64,000 nucleotides of DNA, from contig OZ004587.1 in NCBI GenBank assembly GCA_963924555.1, positions 3,286,001 to 3,350,000 on the forward strand, in the 5' to 3' direction. The DNA comes from Crambe crambe. Its lineage: Eukaryota; Porifera; Demospongiae; Poecilosclerida; Crambeidae. Position 1 is the first letter of the stretch; each line of letters opens with the position of its first letter. Position numbers and translations under genes: made by a program. This document shows positions 11,601 through 37,499 of this stretch, one piece after another. Below the pieces are notes generated by a model. It had not been told where the DNA came from. It saw nothing but the letters and a program-made list of their open reading frames with translations, and did not search any database.

Positions 11601-14600
11601 CTTCAAGTTATTACACTTGTTGTACGACTGCCTCTTGTGCTGTGCTGCACGTTTCACTGTATCCTCACTCTACACCAAAAAACACATCACACATAAAGCT
11701 CATTCTGACTGTACATGCATACGTACGTGATATGTGCCTTTATGGGTACAGGGGTACAGTACTTATAGAAATACAGCAACTATAATTATAAAGCTGCTAA
11801 AAAAAACGTAGTCAACACCCATCCCTCACAAATTACTGAAGAGCTGACAGCATCCAAGGATCAGAGTTTTGCAGAGAAAAGGTACACTTTCCTTGACAAA
11901 CTTTGTTATTATAATGCATTGCAGGATATGTATTTACTTTAATGGTTGTACTATTTTAGTGCTCTATCTACACTTTCATAATAGTAGTATTTTGTACAGT
12001 GCTACTAGATGTTCATAGAGACAGGGTTTCTCCAAACTACATTACAGATACTCTATTTCCTCATCAGTGCTTATCAGTGCTAAAATCACATCAACAATTC
12101 ATAGAATACTCCCCATATGAATAAGAAAGGGTTAGGATAAAGAAAAAACTACCTTCTTTCTAATGTCTCTTTGCTGTTCCCTAAACTCCTTGACTGTGTG
12201 GTGAATCTCATCCAAGATCTTCTGTGCCAACCCAAGATGAATACGTCCTATTGACTCAGTTTCGTGTTTCAACTGGTCCCATGACTCCCGTAATGTCCTG
12301 CATTTCAAGCATGGCAGTCATATCAAATTAATCATACTCTATATATAGCTCATACTCTAATTACAAAAACGAAATAATTTTAATAATACTAGTGATGATG
12401 ACCTTTCACACCTATGCAAACGTATGAACAGGTACTGATTATATCGTACTTGTGTCCTTTGTAGTTTATTTCCGTGATGACTTAGGGTAAACTGAGCATG
12501 CGCACTCACCCCACAATGCTTTGCATTTCCCTAGTATAATATAATGTTTCTGGTCGTACATGGACTCTAGAGCCCATACTTACTACTGTCATAAAAGAGC
12601 CAAAAATTATATGTCCCAGCCATTGCTCAGCAAACACTGATAGTTCAGCGAAGCAAGCAAAACAGAACACCATTTTCCCCATGTAGTAACTTATCCAATA
12701 CACACATGCTGCATTGCTGAGAAAACACTAAAGTAGAATCTAGCAAGTCAGCCATGAAAGCTTTGTGCATAGAGAATCCAACAGCTGAGAGTCATGTGGA
12801 AAATCACAAAAAACTAAGGTAGGCTCCCAGCTTATATGCTTCGAAATATGAACTAAGCTATCTATGCTACGGGTACCTTTGCTCTTTAGTTGGCAAGAAC
12901 TAGCTACTCTCCCACCCCTTGCACGGCATGGTTCTGAACGGTATCACTTTTCTACTCGGTATGCGGTTCCCCTCGAAAAATAAATAAAATGAATTTTTTA
13001 AAAAACATCCCCTGAAATAATAACTCTACTTAAATACCATAATCTTGTTCAAGCCTACATCTCTTTTCTCCTGTGACTAGTTATAATTACAGGATAAGAT
13101 TCCAACCACCTGGCCACCTCACAAATTATTTCAAAATGGCTAAATGCATTTTCAAGCTCTACTATCACTATATTGCATATAAGTATATGTATGCATACAT
13201 ATTACTGGTTATCCTGATAAGATAATCCCATTAAAAAATTTAATGCCTATAATATACTTGCTTTTCAATACACACACAAATCACTTAAAGGGTGGGTGAA
13301 AGAAATTTCATGCTATCTTTAAGTGATTCAAAAAATAAATAATTATGTGCTGACTCAGCAAACAGGCTTATTTTCTCTCCAATATCAACAGCAAATAAGG
13401 CTATAGTGCTTCCAATCATGCTTAGATATGCCCAAAGAGGGTACTGTCTTTCTTCTTCAAGCTTACATCATATGTAGTTTCTTATCTCCATGGTACATTA
13501 TAGTATACACAGTGACCACTTTAAGAGACATCCTCATAGCTCAAACACTACACTGTTTATATGCTAAATAAAAAGGCCATGTAGTGTTAGTCTGTACTTT
13601 TACCTATAGCAGTTTCTGTGAACGAACATCAAAATTATGCTGCCTTCAATAATAATCCCTACATCACTGCCTCCCACCAAGCTGCTTTAATTGTTCCTGT
13701 CAGTGTAAAAGTTCTGCTTGGTTTAGGCAGTGATGTAGGGATTATTATTGAAGGCAGCATAATTTTGATGTTCGTTCACAGAAACTGCTATAGGTAAAAG
13801 TACAGACTAACACTACATGGCCTTTTTATTTAGCATAATGTTTTTCCCTTTCACTTGTTAGTTTACTTTTTGTATGACCTCATTTTTTTATTTAGCTAGC
13901 TAGCTAGCTAGGTACTGGTTGGCACGCGCATACATGCATCATGACAGACGCTCGCACGTGACAAATGACATCATTAATTTCAAAATGGCTGACAGTATCG
14001 TTTGTATTGAAAAGTCGTTCAATATGACTGATTATTTTGGAGGAAAACTGTGTGAGTAAAAGCACATTGTGTGATTATAACTGCATATGAATTTGATTGT
14101 CGTATGTGAAAGGATCATGGAGCTACAGCCGTGAAAGAGGATGATGATGATGAAGTGATAATGAATAACGGTGACAAGGTAAGACTTGTCACAAGAGATG
14201 AACAAAATGGTGATAAGAAATGAGTAATGGTGAAAAGGTCAAACAATGATCACAAAATAATGGGTGGTGGTGCAATGAATGAGTCAGACTTGTTGCAAGC
14301 AAGATGAGCTAAATGAATGGGTCGGACTTGTCACAAGATGAAGGTAATAATCTTCTCTGTGAGATATCGCATCTCATGGATTTTTTGGCATTTGAGGTGG
14401 TCTGATTTGAAATCAAAACTCACAGTTAAACCAGCTAGCAGTCGAACAAGAAACTTCTCTCAGTAGCAATCACGATGCACGTGGTATTCAGTGCGCATGC
14501 CACACATGCGTACGTACAGATATGCGCGCACTGGCCTGGCCCGCGCCGCAGTATAGGAAGCTTCACCCACCATGCATCATAAAGCTAGAGCTAGCTAGCT

Positions 14601-16052
14601 AGGTAGCTTCGAGGCTTGGTTGCTTTGATCTTGCTATACAGCTCATATAAAGTAGTAGTAAACCTACCAGTGTGTTCTCGTGTATATGAACACCTGTTCA
14701 AACTGACAAAGATCCTACAGCTTAGTGTAAGTATAAATAACGACATATACTGGATTTTCATAAAATTCACACATTTGTTACAAAGAATATTCCATTTAAA
14801 TCGTGTTGGTACTTTAGTTTCGATCTCAAGACAACTACTTCGCTTATTTTGTAGTAACAGACAGACAGACATACAGAATGACTACCGTAATCCTCACTCG
14901 CACATGTGCGCCGAGGATTAATAATATACATAAGCCTGCATATGTACCTGATTCCTAGTACATGTACATGTATGTATAACAAGTATACTCTACGTACATA
15001 AGAGGTAGAAGAATTCTTCTGAATTCCCTATAGAATGCACTGTCAATTGTATGTAATGATGCATTCAAAATATTCCCTCAAGCAGCCACATAACGAACAT
15101 TATCAATGGACCATACTTGATAGCTTCTGGTGTGCACTTACGCAATTTCATCCTTTCCAGATGCATTCTTGGCCAACCTTACCAAACTATCTCCATAGTC
15201 CTTTTCAATTCTTGCTCTAGCAACAATAATATAACAGAGTTTGAGTACCACATAAGTGCACATTATAATAACGAATAATCATATGTATGTAATCAAGGCT
15301 TACCATACAAGTATAGCAAGTGATGGCATGTGTGCATGTATACATTATAGCAGCTATAATATAATGTAGCTTGGAATGATAATGTACACTCAAAATAATT
15401 AGTTCTGTCCGTAATGTTTAAAGGCTAGAAAGAGCATACAAGTGACATCTGGTACCATGCCTTAGCCAAGCGCTATGTATATATTCATTTTAGGTTGACA
15501 GATGTTTATACCCCACTAGCCTGCACCCACAGATAATCGTATTTTACATTTGCTATTGGGTTGAGCCTAAGCTGTGCTCTTCTAGCAATTTCAGCAAGGC
15601 TATAATCTGTGACACTTTGCTTGGGTTACTGCAATCTTTGGCTCCTTGCTTCACCAGACTAACTAGACTTACTACAGTTTCTGGTGCCTTGCATATTGCT
15701 TTCTACGTAGCAACTGACCTTTGAACTTCTTGGTCTCTCACTCCTCTTTGTTGGACTCTTAGAGCATCAATAGCTAGAAGTTTGAGCACTTTAGGCTATC
15801 AAAATGTTTAGCCCTTCCCTGCCTTGGCCTTGATTGTTCCATGCAATGAGTGATACGCATGCGCATACATAGCAACTTACCTTTATCGGTCAGTCATAAG
15901 ATATAGACATAGTTACTAAATCTACACTCATGAAGCAGTTGGATTCATTACCTCTTCTCCATGTATTCTTCAAAGTCTTTGCTCATCTGCTTCCCATCTC
16001 TGAGCCGTTTGGCTAAAATATCAAAGCCAGCAGTACTACAGAAGTCAGTCCC
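8609..16052 (-). CDS. PSTPIP: PSTPIP-like F-BAR and SH3 adaptor protein
   Basis: Ten exons resolve with canonical splice sites and consistent phase: 16052-15952, 15216-15142, 12297-12153, 11669-11484, 11029-10922, 10347-10249, 9761-9611, 9245-9135, 8959-8874 and 8782-8609 (stop TAG). They encode 411 residues, close to human PSTPIP1 (about 416). The first exons match the F-BAR start (GFDILAKRLRDGKQMSKDFE), then a charged helical region with STYENKCRDADKADD and SLEKCNVDGDIDLFV, a short proline-rich linker (FPPLPPAPDERPPEL), and a C-terminal SH3 domain with ALYDYEAQ, the WW pair and MFPSAYVE. Family members bind curved membrane and recruit PEST phosphatases and WASP-type actin regulators at the cell cortex. 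The first exon (about a dozen residues with the ATG) was not located. A weak candidate lies at about 17636-17586 minus, beyond an inserted transposon. Confidence 0.9.
13561..13836. repeat. perfect 112-bp inverted repeat (long hairpin)
   Basis: Bases 13561-13672 and 13725-13836 are exact reverse complements over all 112 positions, separated by a 52-nt loop. The pairing continues weakly into the loop (CCAAGC with GCTTGG). The stem carries TAAATAAAAAGG at its base and AATCCCTAC near the loop, words shared with the larger foldback elements of this window. It lies in an intron of the PSTPIP-like gene. Confidence 0.95.
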
Positions 16053-16224
16053 CTGAAGAGAGAATGATAGTAGATTAAAGTTAACAATCATACAGTGTTC
16101 TGATGTACATAGTAGCCCAGCAGAGCTCAAATGAAAATGTTATACTGAAATCTTGGTGCTAACCACTCCCTGCCTGCTTTATATTGGGAGCAAAGTGAGC
16201 CACTAGGAGAGGGCGCTATTATAT

Positions 16225-17094
16225 ACAAGTGAGCGCAAAAAATTTCTTCTAAATAAAAAGTTAAGTAGGGATAGCCTCTGTATAATGTACTGCAGCCTCG
16301 TATGAAAACAATCCCTACATTTACATTCACTGCCTACAGCTAGCTATGGGCCGTTGTAAAAGTAGGGATTGTTTTCATATGAGGCTGCAGTACATTATAC
16401 AGAGGCTATCCCTACTTAACTTTTTATTTAGAAGAAATTTTTTGTGCTCACTTGTTTCTCTCCTTTTTTTATGCTTGAAGTTGAAAGTAAGTTTGTGTAA
16501 GTAAAGAATTGAGGGTGGCAGTATTGATCGTCACTTGAACTGAGAGTATGCAGTGATTATTATTTGACATGAGGCTACAGTACAAAGCCAGCTCTACATA
16601 AATTTCTTTTGTAGGCACATACACAGTCTCTGGAAGCTATTTAAGTTTTGTCTATCAAAACTTTACAGCAACAGCAATGTAAACGACATGTGCATGGCAT
16701 GGTAAAGTGAGCTGACTACACCACAGCCAAGTACTGGCTCTATAGGATGAGCATCTGTACTGCAATGCAGCAAGGAGTGTCAGGAAGATCATCAGATAAG
16801 AATGAATAGCTAGCTAAACGATTAAACTGAAGACCTAGCTTACTAAACTTAAGAGCTACTGAACTGATTAGGCTGCACTTATATGTGGCCACTCCGCCCC
16901 CTACCGACGTGCACTTCAAAATGGCGTAGAAAGATTAGCTGAGTGCTATTGATAACACTGATTTGTGAAGTAGCGCTTTAGTTAAAACTAATAGCGAAAG
17001 ATCAGCCCCTAGGTGCCGCTCTAACAGATGGCTAAAGCAGAATTTTGATGACTATAGCCAGTAAGTCGGTACTTCGATCTTATATTTATTATCC

Positions 17095-17127
<33 letters not shown>

Positions 17128-17345
17128 GAACAAAAGTCAATTTTAGAACTCGTTTTTTTCTTATGTTAGTGAATGAATTTTTGGTTTTTGAACATTCTCC
17201 TCTCTTCTTTGTAGATGTAATAATTCACTGTAGCCTTCTGAGAACCTGTAGAGTAAGGGTAGAAGAGAAGAAGAGTTTTTAGTTTATACAGTCTTATGAC
17301 CTTTGATCCGCCATCCCCACTTAGAGAGTGCTAACGCACTCTCGA
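16225..17345 (+). mobile_element. foldback element, subfamily B, copy 1 (complete)
   Basis: The left end is a long hairpin: arms 16225-16318 and 16362-16455, 92 of 94 positions paired, 43-nt loop. The interior holds a block at 16878-17080 (GTGGCC...CCCCCTACCG to GTAAGTCGGTAC), an ATT microsatellite and a tail with TGTAGCCTTCTGAGAACCTG. The right end is CCATCCCCACTT followed by the palindrome AGAGAGTGC...GCACTCTC. No ORF is convincing, so it must move in trans. Copies 2 and 3 are at 40 and 56-59 kb. It lies upstream of the first resolved exon of the PSTPIP-like gene and may separate it from exon 1. Confidence 0.85.
17095..17127. repeat. (ATT)n microsatellite
   Basis: Ten or so ATT units inside foldback copy 1. 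The homologous site in copy 2 (40848-40880) also carries an ATT run, so the microsatellite belongs to the element. Confidence 0.9.
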
Positions 17346-19310
17346 TATTGTATGTACTTTTGGTTCCGTCCTTTACAATATGATGACATCATCGGCTAAA
17401 GCTTCACTCACCATAATGTTTTGCATTTACTTAGTTTATATTGGGAGTGACTAATTGTGGCTCTTCCCTGCCATTAATTTCCACACAAAAGGTATATAGG
17501 AATGCTCAAAAACCATAGAGGTGCAAACTTTCTGCAGCAACAAAATGTCCCACACATAACACACAGTGATGTCACACTATTGCTACCTTATTCAAAAAGC
17601 TGACAGAAGAAAGTAGAGCGGCAGGTATGTACATCATGCTTATTAATCCACAGCTAAGATCATTGCGCTTTAACCAAAAAAAAACAACAACAAAAAAACC
17701 AAGAAACAGCTACATTATCCAATGCACACACAATTTTTGTAATCCAGAATCAATTATCTAATGTGGTTGTAAGGAAAATCAACTCTCTGGGAGTTTATTT
17801 TTGTTAACTACAGCACACATTGGACATGCTACGTCTACAATAAATACTCCTTACCATGCTCAGCACACTACTCATAAAATAATACAGCTTAGCTGATCAA
17901 GAACACACTGTCAAGATGTTACTAAACACCATTAGGTCAACAAGTCATGGCAGGGAAAGTATACACTACACCAGTCAAAAATCTCAGGTCCCTAATCTGG
18001 CTCCTATTAATTAACACCTTATTATGCTTACCACAGGTTATGTGCAATCAGAGCAAGTAACCAATCAGAGCGTGTGACCATATTTATGACACGTATGTAT
18101 GTAATCAACATAAACCCACATATAATATCACAACAAGATGCTGTGTACTACCATAAAGTGCCAAAGGTTAACATAAACAACACTGGCATTGTCACACAAG
18201 GATATTGACAGTCACCATTTTGTACATGTGCATAAATGTATATCTATGTATACAATGCATTGTGGAAGCTAGTGATCAAGATGAGTGAAGGGAGTAGTAA
18301 AACAAGGAAGTGGATGGTGCATCGTAGTGACTATAAACAAGAGGAAGAAGATGAATCCAAGGGGAGAATGCTCCCTCCAACTAAAAAAACCATCAACCCT
18401 TGCCCAAGATAACGGTTCATCTCCATGCTTATAACACCCTTTCTTTGGTTCTTGGTCCTATATAGCTACTTTTAGCATTGTACATACATACATACATAAT
18501 TATTATTATACAGAGCTCTGATTATACTGAATCACCAAGCCTACCAGAGTATTGTTCTTCAATAGAGAGGTAATGCCCACATGTCATGCCATTGTGATTC
18601 TTATGGGATGTGGATCTCCATCATCTGTAGGTGGATCTACGTATATCATGTGAAATGGAAATCTATAAACCTCTGTCACAGTTATAAGGATACCTCACTT
18701 TTCCGGACTCTAGTGCTGTCATCCACTGGATTTAAATGTGCCATCATTAACAAAAGTGGTATGGGCAGACTCGATTACACATTATGACATTTCAATGGAA
18801 GATGATGTGTCTATGAACATAAACTCATGATATGCATTCAACAAGTATTGCTACAGCTAATGCTAATGAACGCCACTTCATACTTATCGGCTATAACATC
18901 TAATATACAGACATGATACCATCATGGTTAGAAGACCAAAATGAAAGAACTTGAAAGACAACTCCATACCCAGTATGTACGACAATTAACTACAATGGGA
19001 AGCTCATAAGCCACAATGCTAGCAATGTCACTTCCATTGTACTAAAAGGTACTCCATATAATCAAAACAACTATTCAGACTTTCTAAAAGGTTATTGATA
19101 CTACTTTGTGGATGTTTTGTTATGAAAGTACACCATATTATGTATCAATCCTATATAATCTCACAACAGTCACATGAAAGCACCACAATCTACTGAACAG
19201 GTTGAGAGTGAATACACGATTTCTACTATATTGAATAAATAATAGGCACTTTTTTTGAAGAGCTGGGAAAAAAGCAAGCATTCCCACAACCAATGATAAC
19301 TGCTAGTATG

Positions 19311-19341
<31 letters not shown>

Positions 19342-20348
19342 TAAATTATCCTGTCTTGTAGTCAGAGCTCTTTTGGTGTTTACATGACCTTCTAACATGT
19401 GAAAGGGATGAACTGATTAATAGATACATGGCAGCCCCAGCCCCAACTACTTAGCATGCAACATGCTCACTAGAAAAGCTTTTCCATTTGATGTCATGTG
19501 ACTACACATCATAACATGTCAATGTTCCATAGCATGTGTCAGTGCCATTGACATTGGAGGGTGCAGTTCTAAGGTCACTATGGACTTACTGTGATATATA
19601 GGAATACATCACACATACTTGAGCTGTGTATGTAGCTATCTAGTACAATCATGTACAGTCTCCTCTTGGAAAATTAATTTCTTTTGGACTTTGCTGCAGC
19701 AGCAGTCTTAAATCTGGTAACTGCCAGAGAGCAAGATAAAAGTCACAAATACTCAATGGTGAGCCTGAGTGTCCTAGGTGTATACTAGAGCATCACCCTA
19801 GTTTACTGTGGACTGCTCCACCCCCACCCACTCTGCATATTAGCAGTAGATAATGATAATAGGATAGCGTTCAAAAATTTGGATAAAGTAACTGAACCAC
19901 CTATAACTACTGTCTCACCCAAAAGTTATCAGCAAACTTGGCCGTTTCCATTAGGCTTTCCTGTCCACACGATATAATTTTAGCACGTTAAAAAGCCACC
20001 TATAGTTCCGCTGATTTTTGGATGGTATCAAATGAAGATAATATCAACCCAACGGCAAGGACTAGCTGCTCCTACCGATCAGTCCTAAATACACAAGCTT
20101 CATTGCAAATCATTTGGAGTTGGAAAGTAGCGTCAATAAAAAAAATAACACGCGCGCGCAGCTCAGCGAGTGAGGATATTTCTATCTTGTTATTGTTGCT
20201 CAACCCAATCTACCACCCTAATAATGATGACTCTGTGGCTACCAATGCTTGAAGTGTGGACACAATATGAAAGACACAATAGTATTATGTAATCAAAATT
20301 AATGCAGCTAGCTGTTATATTTTTGATAGAGTATATTGGTAAGGTTTG
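17346..20348. other. intergenic between PSTPIP-like and Prp3 genes
   Basis: No supported exon. The 5' end and promoter of the PSTPIP-like gene must lie somewhere here. A 43-codon plus-strand ORF at 18281-18412 begins with a sensible ATG and is acidic in the middle, but nothing else supports it. A (TATG)n microsatellite occupies 19305-19340. Confidence 0.4.
19305..19340. repeat. (TATG)n microsatellite
   Basis: Nine perfect tetranucleotide units. Confidence 0.95.
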
Positions 20349-34852
<14,504 letters not shown>

Positions 34853-36092
34853 TTCTTGCGTTGCAACGAAATATTGACGATCGCGTATTCATAGCCTCGT
34901 GGACTCTGCGAGGTGATCGAACACCCTCAGCTGCTAGCTAGCTACTTCAGAGGAGTAGCTACCATTGAGGCAACTGAGGCACTCGCCTCAGTGAAAAATT
35001 TAGGAAATTTAGTACATGATCAACAGAGAGGTTTGCAGTGCCAGCCCATTGCTGACCCTTCCTGAATTAGAGTGAGTACTAACTTTCTCTTGAATATTAT
35101 AGAAGATTGATCTATTTATACTGCATGAGAATATCAGTAGAATGATTGATTCTAGGTCTCCAAATTTTATTTCAAAATTGCTTTGCACTCTGTGTGGGAG
35201 GCCCGTAGTTGCCAACCTCTGGCAATGGAATATATATATAGGGACAGTCTATAAGCGCCATAGCGCGCGCGACAAATTTGTCGACCACGCCCACTTTTTA
35301 TTAAACACGCCCGCGCCCGTTTTGATTAAATTTGGGATCGGGAATGCTACGCTGGATTTCATGATGTCATTTGTTTATAACTTCAGATCACATGATGATA
35401 CAGTCTCACAGGGCAGACTTGATTCTTTCCTTGGCCCGCGAGACTACCTTGTAGCTCTATCTGTCGGGACAAGTCATTGTTAAAGCACTATGTCGGGCGG
35501 GACCGGGACAAGAGGTATAATATCGTGAGTGTCCCGGCTAAATCGGGACGGTTGGCAACTATGGAGGCCCCCAATTTTGCCTCAGTGGAATAAAAAAACC
35601 TGGCTACTCCCACCCCCCTGTACTTCAGTAGGCTCGCTTCTATAGTAATCTATCCAATAAGCTGATCATCTAGCAAGCAGTATACACTTACAGAAAGAGA
35701 ATAAAATAAAGATCGACAGCATTGGGTCAGCAGAGAGGAACGTTGCCGGTTGACCTTTGAAGCTTTTTAATCACCCATGCTCTAGTAACACATGCTTGCA
35801 TGCAATTGCTATGTACAGCAGTACAGTGAAGTATACGAGTTACATATTAACATGGACCCTCCTAACTCAAATTCTAGATATGCCACTGGCTCTCATTTCT
35901 CAGGCTTTTTTTTTTTTTTTTTCGGGGAAGAGGGAATGGGCCTGGGAACAAGGCTAGTTCTTGCAATGTGCTTCAGCCATAATCTAATGACAGAGACTGG
36001 GAAGCATTAATCCATAATCCTCACCTCCATAATTCTTGATTTAGTATTTTGATTTTATGCTAATTATCATAATAACTCAATCAAAATTATTG
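34853..36092. other. intergenic: Prp3 promoter side, repeats
   Basis: No gene. The Prp3 promoter must lie just above 34852. A hAT-type MITE occupies 35205-35562. The ORF at 35142-35483 falls mostly inside that MITE and is not considered real. A T17 run is at about 35906. Confidence 0.5.
35205..35562. mobile_element. 358-bp hAT-type MITE
   Basis: Short inverted ends (GTAGTTGCCAACC and its near complement GGTTGGCAACTAT) are flanked by a perfect 8-bp direct repeat GGAGGCCC (35197-35204 and 35563-35570). An 8-bp duplication is the hAT signature. The interior is GC-richer than its surroundings and has several CGGGAC words. Confidence 0.8.
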
Positions 36093-37499
36093 TTATGGAT
36101 TCTTGCTCATGTGCTCTGTATATTCGTCAAGTACAATTCGATTCACTTCAGTGAAAGTGAAATCACTGTTTGGAAGAAACTCTGCAATACAGTCTCCTTC
36201 CTTCACATAGCTGAAAGAGGGCCACCTCACTTTGTCTTCTCTTCCATATTTGTAGCACTGGATAGTAGCGCAGAAATCATTGGTATCATTGAAGAGCCTG
36301 TGTGTCTGGTACCAGTAGGGTGACATCCAGGTTATGTCTCCTTTCTGCACATTAAATTCTTTAATTTTTGTCTTCATGTCCTTGTTGTAAACTTCAATTC
36401 GAATTCCACCAAAAAGCACTTTGATTACACCAAATGAGTTGCCATGACTATGGACTGGACTGCCATTGTTTTTTGACCATAACTCCAGAACATAAGGAAT
36501 CCCAGGAGAGTTCCCATGAGAAGACCCCAGAGTTATTCGAAGATATTTCAAGTTCTTTTCCTTCAATTTGTTGTAGAGCATTTTACCTTCAGTCTCCAAG
36601 CTATAGCGAAGAGCATCAGAGAATTTGTATTTCCGATGATTGGGGGTCCAGTCGAGATCCACATTAGTGGCTGAAACATTGCTGTATAACTCTAAGCATT
36701 CAGCAGGAAGGCTAGCAGAGAATATGTAGTCATTCTTATCCAACTTAAATAAAGACAGGTTAGAACTGTCTAAAACTACAAAAGGCCAATTGACAACTAA
36801 AGGATAAGGACAATGATCAACCTTATTTTCAACAGAAATGATATCTCTTGCTATATTGATGTAGTGCTCCCCTTGCCTAGATTTCAGCAGTTGTAATGCA
36901 TTGCTAGAAAGATTAGGGAGTACATCTTGCTCAGCTGTAGAAGTTTCAATGTAGGATTGCATGCTCTTTCCTTCAATCATTTGTAAAGCATAAATATTGG
37001 TAAGAATGTTGCAAGGTAGCACATCATATAGCTCCGCCAACTTCTTGATATGTGCTCCAAATATATACTCCATCTTGTCCCTCTTCTTTACTTGTTCTTC
37101 AATGGTTAAACCTGCTAAGAAATCGAAAGAAAGAAGGGTGGTTTCTTCCATAAAATATCCTTTTCCATACTTCAAAACAAGGGTATCTCTATTAAAGCTG
37201 AACCAGTATGAAGTGACTTCAACTGGATTGAAACCAACTCCTTCTTCATATTTTTCAGCCAATACTTGCACAACCCTCCCACCAAGCTTAAACCGTGCTT
37301 TTTTCTCTTGTATTTCCAGAGATATCCATTCAGTATTATTCTTTGATTTTTCTGACCGAATCACGATTTCAAAGCTACTCTTACGCAGGATATTGAAGAT
37401 GAGTACCCCTTGCCCATGCAGCAAGTAAGGTTGCACCCAAGTAGCAGGATGGTCTGCATCACTGAAGTACAGATCACTAAAACTCTCAGTAGCACTCAT
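36093..37499 (-). CDS. cysteine-dioxygenase-like cupin protein, 468 aa, single exon
   Basis: One uninterrupted ORF with ATG at 37499. The C-terminal part (about residues 330-420) has the order of a thiol-dioxygenase cupin: PYVLELWSKNNGSPVHSHGN with the HxH pair, then VIKVLFGGIRIEVYN, and a third histidine in YWYQTHRLFND, followed by a Tyr in IQCYKYG. These match the three iron-binding histidines of cysteine dioxygenase. The Cys that forms the Cys-Tyr crosslink in animal CDO is Gly here. The N-terminal 125 residues look like a beta-rich ligand-binding domain, possibly the farnesoic acid O-methyltransferase-like type (FNILRKSSFEIVIRSEKS, YWFSFNRDTLVLKYGKGYF); that assignment is tentative. Substrate unknown. 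The lack of introns is unlike its neighbours and could mean retroposition or transfer, though nothing else shows it. Confidence 0.72.
   Translation of the reverse strand: MSATESFSDLYFSDADHPATWVQPYLLHGQGVLIFNILRKSSFEIVIRSEKSKNNTEWISLEIQEKKARFKLGGRVVQVLAEKYEEGVGFNPVEVTSYWFSFNRDTLVLKYGKGYFMEETTLLSFDFLAGLTIEEQVKKRDKMEYIFGAHIKKLAELYDVLPCNILTNIYALQMIEGKSMQSYIETSTAEQDVLPNLSSNALQLLKSRQGEHYINIARDIISVENKVDHCPYPLVVNWPFVVLDSSNLSLFKLDKNDYIFSASLPAECLELYSNVSATNVDLDWTPNHRKYKFSDALRYSLETEGKMLYNKLKEKNLKYLRITLGSSHGNSPGIPYVLELWSKNNGSPVHSHGNSFGVIKVLFGGIRIEVYNKDMKTKIKEFNVQKGDITWMSPYWYQTHRLFNDTNDFCATIQCYKYGREDKVRWPSFSYVKEGDCIAEFLPNSDFTFTEVNRIVLDEYTEHMSKNP

Noticed and set aside
18281-18412. 43-codon plus-strand ORF starting with ATG, acidic middle
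   Set aside because: Too short, no splice partner and no recognised motif; mentioned only in the intergenic entry.
35142-35483. 113-codon plus-strand ORF
   Set aside because: Spans the edge of the hAT-type MITE and is mostly element sequence.
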